From positions 4,650,001-4,714,000 of the forward strand of contig NZ_JACCFO010000001.1 in the NCBI RefSeq assembly GCF_013410565.1: a stretch of DNA of 64,000 bases, given 5' to 3'. The translations under genes were made by a program, and so were the position numbers. This document shows positions 8,647 through 17,334 of this stretch, one piece after another (positions within the stretch are counted from its first letter, which is position 1; every line of letters begins with the position of its first letter). The notes beneath the pieces were generated by a model, which made no database searches, had not been told where the DNA came from, and was given only the letters and a program-made list of their open reading frames with translations. The stretch is from Streptomonospora nanhaiensis (GTDB lineage: Bacteria > Actinomycetota > Actinomycetes > Streptosporangiales > Streptosporangiaceae).

Positions 8647-9339
8647 ATGTCTCCGATCATCCTCAGCCTGATCGCTCTCTCCGCGGTGGCGGTGCTCGCC
8701 GGTGTGGCGTTCGTGGTCATGGGGAGGGGCGGCGAACTCGCGCGCTTCGACGCCGACCACCCGCCGCTGGACCTCCCCGCCGACCGGCCGCTGACCGGAA
8801 CCGACGTCAGCCGCGTCCTGCTGCCGCTGGCGCTGTGGGGCTACCACGTGCGCGCGGTCGACGAGGTGCTGCGCCGGGTGATCGGGGCGCTGGGCGAGCG
8901 CGACGCCCGTATCGCCGAACTGGAGCGCCGCCTGGTCGAGGCCGGGCTCCCGCTGCCGCCCCGGGGCTTTGGACCCGGTGCCGCGTTGGCGCCGCCTGCC
9001 TTCGCCGGGCCCACCCCGCACTCCGGATCGGCCTCCGTGGCGGTCGACGGCGCCGTGACCGTGGAGGCGAGCACCCCGCCCGACGAGCCCTCGGCCGGAC
9101 CCGGTGCCGAGTCCGGCTCCGACGACCCCGTGCCCGGCGACCGCTTCTCCGACGACGGCGGCCCGCCACTCGACGACTCCGACGGCTCCGCCGACGCCGC
9201 CGAGGCGGGCGCCTACCCGCTCGGCGGCGACCTCCCGGACGGCGGTACCCCCGCCGAGGACGGCCCGGCCGAACCCGGCTCCGGGGCCGACCGCGCCCGC
9301 TCCGAGGGCGCCCCCGCGTCGGACTCCCACTCCTCCTAG
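8647..9339 (+). CDS. DivIVA-like membrane-anchored protein, 230 aa
   Basis: Starts at ATG 8647. An N-terminal membrane segment (SPIILSLIALSAVAVLAGVA) is followed by a cytoplasmic DivIVA-like stretch: DVSRVLLPLALWGYHVRAVDE, then a short predicted coiled coil through LGERDARIAELERRLVEAG (about residues 60-100). The rest is an acidic, Gly/Pro/Ser-rich disordered tail. It corresponds in place to Rv1209, next to tag (Rv1210). DivIVA-related proteins organise polar growth or division; that role here is inference. The gene is divergent from the 108-residue gene, with 84 bases between, and lies 18 bases upstream of tag, so the two are likely cotranscribed. Confidence 0.7.
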   Translation: MSPIILSLIALSAVAVLAGVAFVVMGRGGELARFDADHPPLDLPADRPLTGTDVSRVLLPLALWGYHVRAVDEVLRRVIGALGERDARIAELERRLVEAGLPLPPRGFGPGAALAPPAFAGPTPHSGSASVAVDGAVTVEASTPPDEPSAGPGAESGSDDPVPGDRFSDDGGPPLDDSDGSADAAEAGAYPLGGDLPDGGTPAEDGPAEPGSGADRARSEGAPASDSHSS

Positions 9340-9357
9340 CCGCACAGGGACACCACC

Positions 9358-9948
9358 GTGACCGACGACGACGGCACCGCGCGCCCCGGCCCCGACGGCC
9401 GGCGGCGCTGCCACTGGGCCCTGGCGACCGAGGACCTGCTGGACTACCACGACACCGAGTGGGGCGTGGCGATCACCGACGACGACGCGATGTTCGAACG
9501 CGTCAGCCTGGAGGGCTTCCAGGCGGGCCTGTCGTGGCTCACGGTGCTGCGCAAGCGCGCCGCGCTGCGCGAGGTCTTCGCCGGGTTCGTCCCGGCCGCC
9601 GTCGCCGAGTTCACCCCCGCCGACGTCGAGCGCCTGCTCGGCGACCCCCGGCTGATCCGCAGCCGCCCCAAGATCGAGGCCGTGATCGGCAACGCCCGCG
9701 CCGCCCTGGACCTGCCGGGCGGCCTGGCCAAGCTGGTCTGGGAGCACGCCCCCGAGCACCACACCCCGCCCGAGCGCATCACCGACGTGGCCGCCGCCAC
9801 CCCCGAGAGCACCGCGCTGTCCAAGGCGCTCAAGCGCCACGGCTTCCGGTTCGTCGGGCCCACCACCGCCTACGCCACCATGCAGGCCGCCGGGGTGGTG
9901 GACGACCACCTGCGCGACTGCTTCCGCGGCGCCGCCGGCCGCGGCTGA
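9358..9948 (+). CDS. tag: DNA-3-methyladenine glycosylase I, 196 aa
   Basis: Removes 3-methyladenine from alkylated DNA, starting base excision repair. GTG 9358. The HhH-GPD-type Tag fold is shown by RCHWALATEDLLDYHDTEWG at the N-terminus (Cys-18 and His-31 bind zinc) and VVDDHLRDCF near the end (remaining His and Cys ligands), so the zinc snap is complete. The aromatic-rich loop SLEGFQAGLSWLTVLRKRAA contains the conserved Glu and Trp that bind the damaged base. Length (196) is normal. It is spaced 18 bases from the DivIVA-like gene. Confidence 0.95.
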   Translation: MTDDDGTARPGPDGRRRCHWALATEDLLDYHDTEWGVAITDDDAMFERVSLEGFQAGLSWLTVLRKRAALREVFAGFVPAAVAEFTPADVERLLGDPRLIRSRPKIEAVIGNARAALDLPGGLAKLVWEHAPEHHTPPERITDVAAATPESTALSKALKRHGFRFVGPTTAYATMQAAGVVDDHLRDCFRGAAGRG

Positions 9949-10159
9949 CCCGCCCGCCCGGCGCGGCCGGCACCGGACGCGGCGCCGCGCGGACCCGGCC
10001 GTCCCGCCATAAAGCGGGCATACCACACCGATCGGGTCATGTGTTCCTCATCACCGCAATCCGGCGTCGCCGGGCGGCGGTGTGGCCTATTCTCTGTCGC
10101 TGAACCGCGAATGGCCACCGCGCCGGTTCGGCGGGTTCGCCTTGGGAGGTCTTGCAACC

Positions 10160-10210
10160 ATGAGCACTTCGAACGGCCCTGGTCAACGCGTGCCCCGGAG
10201 CGCCCGGTGA
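10160..10210 (+). CDS. Possible 16-residue leader ORF
   Basis: ATG 10160 has the best ribosome binding site of the area (GGGAGG at 10144-10149, 10 bases upstream) and encodes 16 residues (MSTSNGPGQRVPRSAR) before TGA at 10208-10210. That stop overlaps the GTG (10207) of the next gene in a GTGA arrangement. Either it is a translated leader coupled to the downstream gene, or the downstream gene really starts here and a frame change exists. Both are inferences; the ribosome site and the overlap are seen. Confidence 0.4.
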   Translation: MSTSNGPGQRVPRSAR

Positions 10211-10776
10211 GCGACGTGCGGGGCGCGGGGCCGGCGCCCGCCCGCGGGGAGCGCCCGCCCGCCGACTCCCCGGTGCGGCAGTTGTCCCTCTACCCGCCGC
10301 CGCGCTCGACCCGCCACACCGCCCGGCGGCGCAGGAGCGTCGTCCTGGCCGTGGCGGTCGTGGTGGTGCTGGGCGCGGGGCTGGGCGCCGTGCTGTGGGC
10401 GCTGCGCGGCACCGCCGCCGGCGACTCCACCGTGCCCGAGTCCTACGCCGGCACCTGGCGCGGCGAGATGAGCCAGGTCGACGACAACGGCGACCACGTC
10501 ACCGACTGGGGCGCCGAGATCAAGCTGGAGCAGGGCGAGGAGCGCGGCGTCTCGGAGTGGTACACCTTCGACTGCCGCGGCAGCCTGTCCCTCAGCGAGC
10601 GCGACGGCGGCCGCCTGGTCTTCGACTACGTCGAGACCTACGACCCCGACGAGCGCTGCGTGGACGAGTCCCGCCTGGTCCTGACGAGCGGTGACGCGGC
10701 CGGGACCCTCAGCGCCGAGTGGACCGCGGTCTCCCACAGCGGCGTGACGATGACCTCCACCGGAACTCTCCGTTAG
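10207..10776 (+). CDS. Membrane-anchored hypothetical protein, 189 aa
   Basis: From GTG 10207: a ~35-residue Pro/Arg-rich cytoplasmic segment, one membrane helix (SVVLAVAVVVVLGAGLGAVL), then an extracytoplasmic domain of about 120 residues starting at YAGTWRGEMSQVDDNG. That domain has a lipocalin-like or 'AGTW..' beta-sandwich flavour (regular hydrophobic alternation, GTW near the start, two Cys in DCRG and ERCVDES that could form a disulfide). Function unknown. It lies 58 bases before the Ser/Thr kinase, so a shared transcript and a sensing partnership are possible but unproven. In-frame starts further upstream exist but lack ribosome binding sites. Confidence 0.6.
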   Translation: MSDVRGAGPAPARGERPPADSPVRQLSLYPPPRSTRHTARRRRSVVLAVAVVVVLGAGLGAVLWALRGTAAGDSTVPESYAGTWRGEMSQVDDNGDHVTDWGAEIKLEQGEERGVSEWYTFDCRGSLSLSERDGGRLVFDYVETYDPDERCVDESRLVLTSGDAAGTLSAEWTAVSHSGVTMTSTGTLR

Positions 10777-10834
10777 GGTGGGCCGCTGAGGCCCGCAGGG
10801 CGCCGCGGCCGGCGGACCGGGCCCGGGAGGACAG

Positions 10835-12586
10835 ATGACCGGTACCCAACCCCTGACCGACGACGACCCTCGGCGCATCGGCGGCTACGTCCTGACCGGC
10901 CGGCTCGGCCAGGGCGGGCAGGGCGTCGTCTACCTCGGCTACCCGGAGGCCGACCCCGAGCGCACCCCGGTCGCGGTCAAGACCCTGCACGCCGACGGCC
11001 TCGACGCCGCCGGCCTGCGCCGCGCGCTGGCCGAGGAGGTCGAGACCGCCCGCAAGGTCGCCCGCTTCTGCACCTCCCAGGTGCTGGCCGCCGACATCGA
11101 CTCCGACCCGCCCTACGTCGTCAGCGAGTACATCGAGGGCCCGAGCCTGCGCGAGGTCGTCCGCCGCGACGGCCCCATGTCCGGCGCCGCCCTGGAGCGG
11201 CTGGCGGTGGGCACCCTCACCGCGCTCGCGGCCATCCACCAGGCCGGGATCGTGCACCGCGACTTCAAGCCGGGCAACGTGCTGATGGGCCCCGACGGCC
11301 CCCGCGTGATCGACTTCGGGATCGCCCGCGCGCTGGAGGGCACGGCGATCCTGACCAGCCAGATCGCCGGCACCCCCGCCTACATGGCGCCCGAGCAGGT
11401 CGCCGGCGAGGCCCTGGGCCCGGCCGTCGACCTGTTCGCCTGGGGCGCCACCATGGTCTACGCGGCCAACGGGTTCGCCCCCTTCGGCCAGGACTCCCTG
11501 CGCGAGGTGCTGCACAACGTCGTCAACGAGCCGCCCGACCTCGGCGCGCTCGACGGCCGGCTGCGCGACATCGCCGCCCGCTGCCTGGCCAAGGACCCCG
11601 CCGCCCGGCCCACCGCCGCCGAGACCCTGATGGGCGTGCTGGGCGTGGGCATGGCCGACGCTCCCCAGGCCGCCGAGGCGGTGGCCGACGCCCCCGACCA
11701 GCCGGAGCGGCCGGGGGAGGTGCCGCTGCAGACCCTGGCGACCGGCGCGGTGGCCGCAGCGGCGCCCGAGGCGCGCGAACGGGCCGTCGAGGAGATCCGC
11801 GACAGCCTGCCCCACCCGCCCGGCGGCGACCTCTTCCGCTCGTTCCCGCCGGGTCCGCCCGCCACCGGCCCCCAGCCCGCGGCCGGCACCGGGCCGCAGT
11901 ACCCCGCGGGCACCGGCCCGCAGTACACCCCCGCCGCGGGGCCCGGCCCCCAGCACGGCGCCACGGGGCCGCAGTACTCCGCCGGGCCGGGGCCGCACTA
12001 CGGCGGCGGGTCCGGCTACGCGCCGCCCGGCCCCCAGGCGCCGCCGAGCGGGCCGCAGACCCCGCCGGCGCACTCCGGCCCCCAGCAGCCCCTGCCGGGC
12101 GGCGCGCCCGGCTACGGGCCCGGCCCGGGAGGCACGGGCGGCCCAGCCCCGTGGGGCCCGGCGCCGAGCGGGCCGGGCGGGGGGTCGTGGCCGCACTCGG
12201 GACCGCAGGCCCCTTACGGCTCGCAGCCGCACTCGGGACCGCAGGCCCCCTACGGCCCGGGGCCGCACTCCGGACCGCAGACGCCCCACCCCTCGGCCGC
12301 CCAGCCGCCCTACCCGGCCGCGCCGCACTCGGGCCCCCAGCCGCCCTACCCGGGCGGCGGCGCGCCCCTCACGGGCGCCCAGCCCTCGTTCCGCGCGACC
12401 GGGCCGCAGAGCGGCTACGGCGCGAACACCGGCGCCCAGTGGCCGGCGGCGGGGCCGGGCGGCCCCGCGTCGCGGGGCCCCGACGGCGGCCGGGGCGGCG
12501 GCGGGGCGATCATCGCGGCGGTGACCGGCCTGTCGATCCTCGTGGTGGTCGTGGTGGTGGTCATCATCGTCGCGGTGGCCGGCTGA
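10835..12586 (+). CDS. Serine/threonine protein kinase with Pro-rich tail, 583 aa
   Basis: Hanks-type kinase domain at residues ~15-270: glycine loop LGQGGQGVVYLG, VAVKTL lysine, catalytic loop HRDFKPGNVL (Phe in place of the usual Leu, common in actinomycetes), DFGIAR, and the APE equivalent YMAPEQ. All catalytic residues are present. Residues ~340-550 are a Gly/Pro/Gln/Ser-rich low-complexity region including 36-base tandem repeats. A single membrane helix (AIIAAVTGLSILVVVVVVVI) ends the protein, so there is no extracytoplasmic sensor such as PASTA repeats. It is thus a membrane-tethered kinase with a tail anchor. Start ATG 10835 has GGGAGG upstream. Confidence 0.92.
   Translation: MTGTQPLTDDDPRRIGGYVLTGRLGQGGQGVVYLGYPEADPERTPVAVKTLHADGLDAAGLRRALAEEVETARKVARFCTSQVLAADIDSDPPYVVSEYIEGPSLREVVRRDGPMSGAALERLAVGTLTALAAIHQAGIVHRDFKPGNVLMGPDGPRVIDFGIARALEGTAILTSQIAGTPAYMAPEQVAGEALGPAVDLFAWGATMVYAANGFAPFGQDSLREVLHNVVNEPPDLGALDGRLRDIAARCLAKDPAARPTAAETLMGVLGVGMADAPQAAEAVADAPDQPERPGEVPLQTLATGAVAAAAPEARERAVEEIRDSLPHPPGGDLFRSFPPGPPATGPQPAAGTGPQYPAGTGPQYTPAAGPGPQHGATGPQYSAGPGPHYGGGSGYAPPGPQAPPSGPQTPPAHSGPQQPLPGGAPGYGPGPGGTGGPAPWGPAPSGPGGGSWPHSGPQAPYGSQPHSGPQAPYGPGPHSGPQTPHPSAAQPPYPAAPHSGPQPPYPGGGAPLTGAQPSFRATGPQSGYGANTGAQWPAAGPGGPASRGPDGGRGGGGAIIAAVTGLSILVVVVVVVIIVAVAG
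12191..12298 (+). repeat. Three tandem 36-base units inside the kinase gene
   Basis: Units begin at 12191, 12227 and 12263, each starting CCGCACTC and encoding PHSGPQ plus APYG/TPHP spacer residues. A fourth degenerate copy begins at 12323. The repeats stay in frame, so they encode the disordered tail and are not a CRISPR or mobile element. Confidence 0.75.
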
Positions 12587-12616
12587 GGCCGGCCGGGCCC
12601 CGCCGCGGCGCGCGGG

Positions 12617-13465
12617 TCAGGACCCCTCGAAGACCGGCTTCTCCTTGCGCACGAAGGCGCGCGTGGCGTTGGCGTGGTCGGCGGTGTCGGCGCACTGGTC
12701 CTGCAGGTTCGCCTCCATCTCCAGGGCGTTGGCGAGGTCGAGCCCGGAGCCGAAGGTGAGTTCGGCCTTGATGGCGGCGTAGGCGACCGTGGGGCCGTTG
12801 GCCAGGCGCACCGCCAGCGCGTGAGCGGCCTCGGCGAGGTCGTCGTGCGGCACCACCCGGTTGACCAGGCCGATCTCCAGCGCGCGGTCGGCCTTGACCG
12901 GCTCGGCCAGCATCAGCATCTCCATGGCGCGGGCGTGGCCCACCAGGCGCGGCAGGGTCCACGAGGCGCCGGAGTCGGCGCCCAGGCCCACGTTGGCGAA
13001 GGCCATGAGGAACGACGCCTTCTCCGAGGCGATGCGCAGGTCGCAGGCGAAGGCCAGCGAGGCGCCCGCGCCGGCGGCGGTGCCGTTGACGGCCGCGACC
13101 ACCGGCTTGGGCATGCGGGCCAGGCCCAGCACGATCGGGTTGTAGTGCGCGCGGACGGTGTCGGACAGCCCGCGCCCCGACTCCAGCGACTCCGCGTGCT
13201 CGCGCAGGTCCTGCCCGGCGCAGAAGGCGCGGCCGGTGCCGGTGAGCAGCACCGCGCGGGCGCCGGTGTCGGCCTTGGCGCGCTCGATGGCGGCCAGCAG
13301 CGCCTCCTTGGCGGCGACCGTCAGCGAGTTCATGGAGTCGGGCCGGTTCAGCCGGATCACGGCCACGCCGTCGCTGAGTTCGTACTCGATCCCGTGGTCG
13401 TCGGAGGCGGCCTCGCGGGGCCGCTCGGTGCCGGTGGCGCGGTCTGCGGCGTCTGACTCGGACAC
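12617..13465 (-). CDS. Enoyl-CoA hydratase/isomerase family protein, 282 aa
   Basis: Crotonase-fold enzyme acting on acyl-CoA esters. GTG 13465 is preferred to TTG 13471, because AGGGAG sits 6 bases before the GTG but directly abuts the TTG. The oxyanion-hole regions are visible: FCAGQDLREHA (first backbone-amide hole) and NGTAAGAGASLAFACDLR (second). The acid position is in VGLGADSGASWTLPRL, where an Asp replaces the hydratase Glu, as in PaaG-like isomerases, so isomerase or epoxide-isomerising chemistry is as likely as hydration. The first ~25 residues are a variable acidic leader. It converges with the kinase gene and is divergent from the DUF3117 gene. Confidence 0.9.
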   Translation of the reverse strand: MSESDAADRATGTERPREAASDDHGIEYELSDGVAVIRLNRPDSMNSLTVAAKEALLAAIERAKADTGARAVLLTGTGRAFCAGQDLREHAESLESGRGLSDTVRAHYNPIVLGLARMPKPVVAAVNGTAAGAGASLAFACDLRIASEKASFLMAFANVGLGADSGASWTLPRLVGHARAMEMLMLAEPVKADRALEIGLVNRVVPHDDLAEAAHALAVRLANGPTVAYAAIKAELTFGSGLDLANALEMEANLQDQCADTADHANATRAFVRKEKPVFEGS

Positions 13466-13748
13466 GCCCAACTCCCTGCTCGTGGGGGGTGCTGCTGAGG
13501 TCCCAGCGACCGCGGCGGGGCGCTGACGGCTATAACCTTACTGTTCGGATTCCTCGGGGCCGAAGGTCCCGGCGCTGTCCGATCGTTCCCAATCGGTTCC
13601 CAAAACCGAGATAATGGCAGAACAGTGATTCATTCCCTGAGTCACGCGGATGCGGCGCGACCCCGGACCGGCCGCCCTGAACGCAGGGGCATCTGCACCG
13701 GATCGGCCCATTCAGCCCGCGACACAGTCCTATGGAAGGGGATACGGC

Positions 13749-13916
13749 ATGGCGGCGATGAAGCCGAGGACCGGTGACGGTCCGATGGAGGTCACCAAAG
13801 AAGGCCGCGGCATCATCATGCGCGTCCCGCTGGAGGGCGGCGGGCGGCTCGTCGTCGAGCTGACGCCCGACGAGGCCACCGAACTGAAGGAGGCCCTGGA
13901 CGGCGCGGTCGGCTGA
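13749..13916 (+). CDS. DUF3117 family protein, 55 aa
   Basis: A tiny, extremely conserved actinobacterial protein. The sequence from MAAMKPRTGDGPMEVTKEG through RVPLEGGGRLVVELTPDEA is nearly diagnostic. ATG 13749 is set by GGAAGGGGA at 13734-13742; in-frame codons upstream are non-conserved. M. tuberculosis Rv1211, the DUF3117 member, also follows tagA. No function is known to me; the compact acidic/hydrophobic pattern suggests a small beta-rich domain. The 280 bases upstream are divergent promoter space shared with the enoyl-CoA hydratase. Confidence 0.93.
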   Translation: MAAMKPRTGDGPMEVTKEGRGIIMRVPLEGGGRLVVELTPDEATELKEALDGAVG

Positions 13917-14051
13917 CCCGCGGCCCCGTCGCGACCCCACCGTCTGACCAGCCGGGCGCGCGGCGGCCGCCCGAGGCGCCTCCAGCCGGAGGCCCCGCCA
14001 CACCGGACCACCGCCCGCGGCGCCAACCCGATCCACGATTGCGAGCGATCC

Positions 14052-15593
14052 GTGCCTGCCGCTACGGAGATCCGCCCGGTCTCGGGCGCCCTCACCGATT
14101 CCGCCGCCGAGCTGGTGGCCGTCCCCGTCCTGCGCGGTGGCGAAACGCCGGCCGCGGCGACCGCCGGTGTCGGTCTCGACCCCGCCGAACTGGACGCGCG
14201 GCTGCCGGCCTCCCTCGCCGAGCTGGTCGCGCACTACGATCTCGCCGGCCGGCCCGGCGAGACCGCCCAGTTCCCGGTGGACCTCGGGCGGGGCCTGGTG
14301 CGGATGGTCCTGCTCGGTGTCGGCGACGCCACGCCCGACGACCTGCGCGCCGCGGGCGCGGCCCTCGCGCGTGCCGCCAAGGGGCGGCGCGCGGCGGCCA
14401 CCACCGTCGCGCTGCTGGACCGGGCCCACGACGACGCCGGAGCCGGGCTCGCCGCCTTCGCCGAAGGCGTGCTGCTCGCCTCCTACCGCTTCACCCTGGC
14501 GTCCTCCCCCAAGGGGCCCGCGCCGGTCGAGTCCGTCGAGCTGGTCGGCGGCACCACCGGCGCGGCCCCCGACGCGCTGGCGCGCGGCACCGCGCTCGCG
14601 GAGGCCACCGCGCTGGCCCGCGACCTCATCAACACGCCCTCCACCGACAAGGACCCCGCCTGGCTCGCCGAGCGCGCGGTGGCGGTCGCGGCCGAGTCCG
14701 GGCTGGACCACCGGGTGTGGGACGAGTCCGCGCTGCGCGCCGACGGCTTCGCCGCGATCCTGGCGGTGGGCGCGGGCTCGCTGCGCCCGCCGCGCCTGGT
14801 GCGGCTGGACCACCGGCCCGACAACCCCGCCGGCCACGTCGTCCTGGTGGGCAAGGGCATCACCTTCGACACCGGCGGCCTGTCGCTGAAGCCCAACGAC
14901 AACATGAAGCTCATGAAGACCGACATGAGCGGGTCGGCCATCGTGCTGGGGGTGATGTCGGCGCTGCGGCGCCTGGAGGTCCCGACCGCGGTCACGGCGC
15001 TGCTGCCCATCGCCGAGAACGCGTTCTCCGGGTCGGCCCAGCGGCCCGGCGACGTGATCACCGCCTACAACGGCCGCACCATCGAGGTCCTCAACACCGA
15101 CGCCGAGGGGCGGCTGGTCATGGCCGACGCCCTGGGGTACGCGGTGGCCGAGCTCGCGCCCGACGCCCTTGTGGACGTCGCCACGCTCACCGGCGCCGCC
15201 AAGGTCGCCCTGGGGCTGGGCACCGGCGCGCTGTTCGCCAGCGACGACGCGCTGGCCGACGCGCTCACGGCGGCGGGGCGCGCGGCCGGGGAGCCGCTGT
15301 GGCGGCTGCCGCTGACCGAGGAGTACCGCCCCTCGCTCGACTCCCGGGTGGCCGACCTCGCCAACATCGGCACCACCGGCGACTACGGCCGGCCGGGCGC
15401 CACCGAGGCCGCGCTGTTCCTGCGGGAGTTCACCGGCGGCCTGCCGTGGGCCCACCTGGACATCGCCGGGCCGGGCCGCTCCAGCGGCGAGGACGGCGTG
15501 CTGACCAAGGGCGGCACCGGGTTCGCCACCCGCACCCTGCTGCGCTGGCTGGCCGACCCGGCCGGGCTGCCCCGCACCGGCGCCGCGGCCTGA
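14052..15593 (+). CDS. pepA: Leucyl aminopeptidase (M17), 513 aa
   Basis: Two-metal cytosolic aminopeptidase that releases N-terminal residues from peptides. The N-terminal macro-like domain covers residues ~1-170. The catalytic domain shows VGKGITFDTGGLSLKP (about residues 266-281, with the Lys and Asp metal/substrate ligands), KTDMSGSA and the signature NTDAEGRL (about 347-354, with Asp, Glu and catalytic Arg). Length is typical. GTG 14052 is the start; no clear Shine-Dalgarno site precedes it. It converges with the O-methyltransferase gene. Confidence 0.94.
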   Translation: MPAATEIRPVSGALTDSAAELVAVPVLRGGETPAAATAGVGLDPAELDARLPASLAELVAHYDLAGRPGETAQFPVDLGRGLVRMVLLGVGDATPDDLRAAGAALARAAKGRRAAATTVALLDRAHDDAGAGLAAFAEGVLLASYRFTLASSPKGPAPVESVELVGGTTGAAPDALARGTALAEATALARDLINTPSTDKDPAWLAERAVAVAAESGLDHRVWDESALRADGFAAILAVGAGSLRPPRLVRLDHRPDNPAGHVVLVGKGITFDTGGLSLKPNDNMKLMKTDMSGSAIVLGVMSALRRLEVPTAVTALLPIAENAFSGSAQRPGDVITAYNGRTIEVLNTDAEGRLVMADALGYAVAELAPDALVDVATLTGAAKVALGLGTGALFASDDALADALTAAGRAAGEPLWRLPLTEEYRPSLDSRVADLANIGTTGDYGRPGATEAALFLREFTGGLPWAHLDIAGPGRSSGEDGVLTKGGTGFATRTLLRWLADPAGLPRTGAAA

Positions 15594-15664
15594 CCGCCTG
15601 AACCGGCCGAGCCCCGAGGCGGCGCGGCCGGCGCCCGCGGCGCGGCGGTGCGCCCCGCGCCGGG

Positions 15665-16405
15665 TCAGGAATCGGCGGAGTGGTCGCGGATCGCCGCGAG
15701 CAGGCCCTCGCCGATGGGCAGCAGCAGGGGGATCAGGGCGGAGTCGGCGCGCACCAGGCGGCCGACCTCGCGCGCGCCGGCGGTGCCGGGATCGGGCACG
15801 CTCAGCGGGCCGTCGGCCCGCTCGGCGCCCTCCAGCGCGTTGTTGAACACCACGATCCCGCCCACGCGCAGCAGCCGCAGCGCCTCGTCGAGGTAGGTGG
15901 GGTAGGCGGCGGGTTCGGCGTCGACGAACACCAGGTCGTAGGCGCAGTCGGTGAGGCGGGGCAGGACGTCCAGCCCCCGGCCGTGGATCAGCCGCACCCG
16001 GTTGGCGGCGAACCCGGCCCGCCGGTAGGCCGCGCGGGCCAGCTCCTGGTACTCGGGCTCGATGTCGACGCTGGTCAGCACGGAGTCGGGGCGCATGCCG
16101 CGCAGCAGCCAGATGCCCGAGGTGCCGCAGCCGGTGCCCACCTCGACCACGGAGCGGGCGCCGATGGCGGCCGCCAGGAAGCGCAGCGCCGCGCCGCCCG
16201 CCGCGCTGATCGGCGAGGACTCGGCCCGCCGGCCGGTCTCGCGCGCCGAGGTCAGCGGGTCGTCCTCCTGGGCGTACTGCTCGACATGGGCCAGAGTGTG
16301 GGCCAGTGTGTCGTCTCGACCGGCGATGACGGCCTCCCCGCGCGTGTGACTGACATGACCGGGGCGTGCGGCCCCGAGGGGGCCGGAAGCGGCCCGGGCT
16401 CCCAA
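15665..16405 (-). CDS. O-methyltransferase (class I SAM-dependent), 246 aa
   Basis: Rossmann-fold methyltransferase of the catechol/caffeoyl-CoA type (methyltransf_3 group). SAM motif I is VVEVGTGCGTSGIWL, the acidic post-II residue is in TSVDIEPEY, and FVDAEPAAYPTYLDEAL holds the metal-region Asp. It matches the position of Rv1220c, directly upstream of and divergent to sigE. The only in-frame start I find is TTG 16405, without a ribosome binding site; the conserved part begins near residue 28, so the true N-terminus is uncertain. Substrate unknown. Confidence 0.82.
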   Translation of the reverse strand: MGARAASGPLGAARPGHVSHTRGEAVIAGRDDTLAHTLAHVEQYAQEDDPLTSARETGRRAESSPISAAGGAALRFLAAAIGARSVVEVGTGCGTSGIWLLRGMRPDSVLTSVDIEPEYQELARAAYRRAGFAANRVRLIHGRGLDVLPRLTDCAYDLVFVDAEPAAYPTYLDEALRLLRVGGIVVFNNALEGAERADGPLSVPDPGTAGAREVGRLVRADSALIPLLLPIGEGLLAAIRDHSADS

Positions 16406-16521
16406 CGGACGCGGCGACCGCGGTGACCGTCACCGTGCGTGCCCGCGCGATCACCCATGGGCCGGGTTCCAGGGCACAGACTAGCCTGCCCCGGGCGGTC
16501 GCGGTGTGCTCGCGGCACCGG

Positions 16522-16548
16522 GGAACTTAATCGGCCCCGCCGAGCGTT
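16522..16548 (+). promoter_or_regulatory. ECF-type promoter candidate before sigE
   Basis: GGAAC at 16522-16526 and CGTT at 16545-16548 are separated by 18 bases, the pattern of extracytoplasmic-function sigma promoters (GGAAC...CGTT). It lies about 140 bases before the sigE start, so SigE autoregulation or control by a SigR-like factor is plausible. The motifs are seen; the assignment is inferred. Confidence 0.45.
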
Positions 16549-16689
16549 GCAACCAACGCGGGGGTCGCCCCGCAGCCACGGCCGCGGCGCGTCCGCGCCC
16601 CGGCCGAACCCAGGCGACCGGGCGTCGCGCGCCGCCCCTTGGCGCGCCGCGCGCCCGCGCGCCGCAGCAGACTCGCGAAGGGAGTGGCG

Positions 16690-17322
16690 GTGGCAGACTC
16701 CGACGCTGCCGTGGACTTCGAGCAGTGGGAGCCACCGAGTTGGGACGACGTCGTGCGCAACCACTCGGCGCGCGTGTACCGGCTGGCGTTCCGCCTCACC
16801 GGCAACAAGCACGACGCCGAGGACCTCACCCAGGAGGTCTTCATCCGGGTGTTCCGCTCGTTGTCCAGCTACACCCCCGGCACCTTCGAGGGGTGGCTGC
16901 ACCGCATCACCACCAACCTCTTCCTCGACATGGCGCGGCGCAAGGCGCGCATCCGGTTCGAGGGCCTGTCCGACAACGCCGACGAACGCCTGCAGGGCCA
17001 CGAGCCCTCGCCGGCCCAGTCCTACGACGACCGCCACTTCGACGCCGACATCCAGGCCGCGCTGGACGCCCTGCCCGCCGAGTTCCGCGCGCCTGTCGTC
17101 CTGTGCGACATCGAGGGGCTCTCCTACGAGGAGATCGCCGCGACGCTGGACGTCAAACTGGGCACGGTGCGCAGCCGCATCCACCGCGGCCGGGCGCAGC
17201 TGCGCAAGGCCCTGGAGCACCGGCGGCGCCTGGCCGACCAGTTGGCCGAGGGGAGCCCCGCCCCCGGGGCCGGGCCCCTTCCGCAGGGCGGTGCGCAGGC
17301 CGAGACACACACGGACCGGTGA
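16690..17322 (+). CDS. sigE: ECF RNA polymerase sigma factor, SigE type, 210 aa
   Basis: Directs RNA polymerase to envelope-stress promoters. GTG 16690 is chosen because AAGGGAG ends 5 bases upstream; GTG 16684 is also in frame. Region 2 ([19 protein letters not shown] through VFIRVFRSL) covers residues ~35-65. Region 4 ([20 protein letters not shown], then [20 protein letters not shown]) covers ~125-170 and carries the -35 recognition helix. The C-terminus is a Pro/Gly tail. The anti-sigma gene begins 12 bases downstream, and an RseB-like gene and htrA follow, matching Rv1221-Rv1223 order. Confidence 0.93.
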   Translation: MADSDAAVDFEQWEPPSWDDVVRNHSARVYRLAFRLTGNKHDAEDLTQEVFIRVFRSLSSYTPGTFEGWLHRITTNLFLDMARRKARIRFEGLSDNADERLQGHEPSPAQSYDDRHFDADIQAALDALPAEFRAPVVLCDIEGLSYEEIAATLDVKLGTVRSRIHRGRAQLRKALEHRRRLADQLAEGSPAPGAGPLPQGGAQAETHTDR

Positions 17323-17334
17323 GGTGGAGTGAGA

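Noticed and set aside
12191-12298. 36-base tandem repeats resembling a CRISPR array
   Set aside because: No spacers of unique sequence; the units are contiguous, in frame and encode Pro-rich repeats of the kinase tail.
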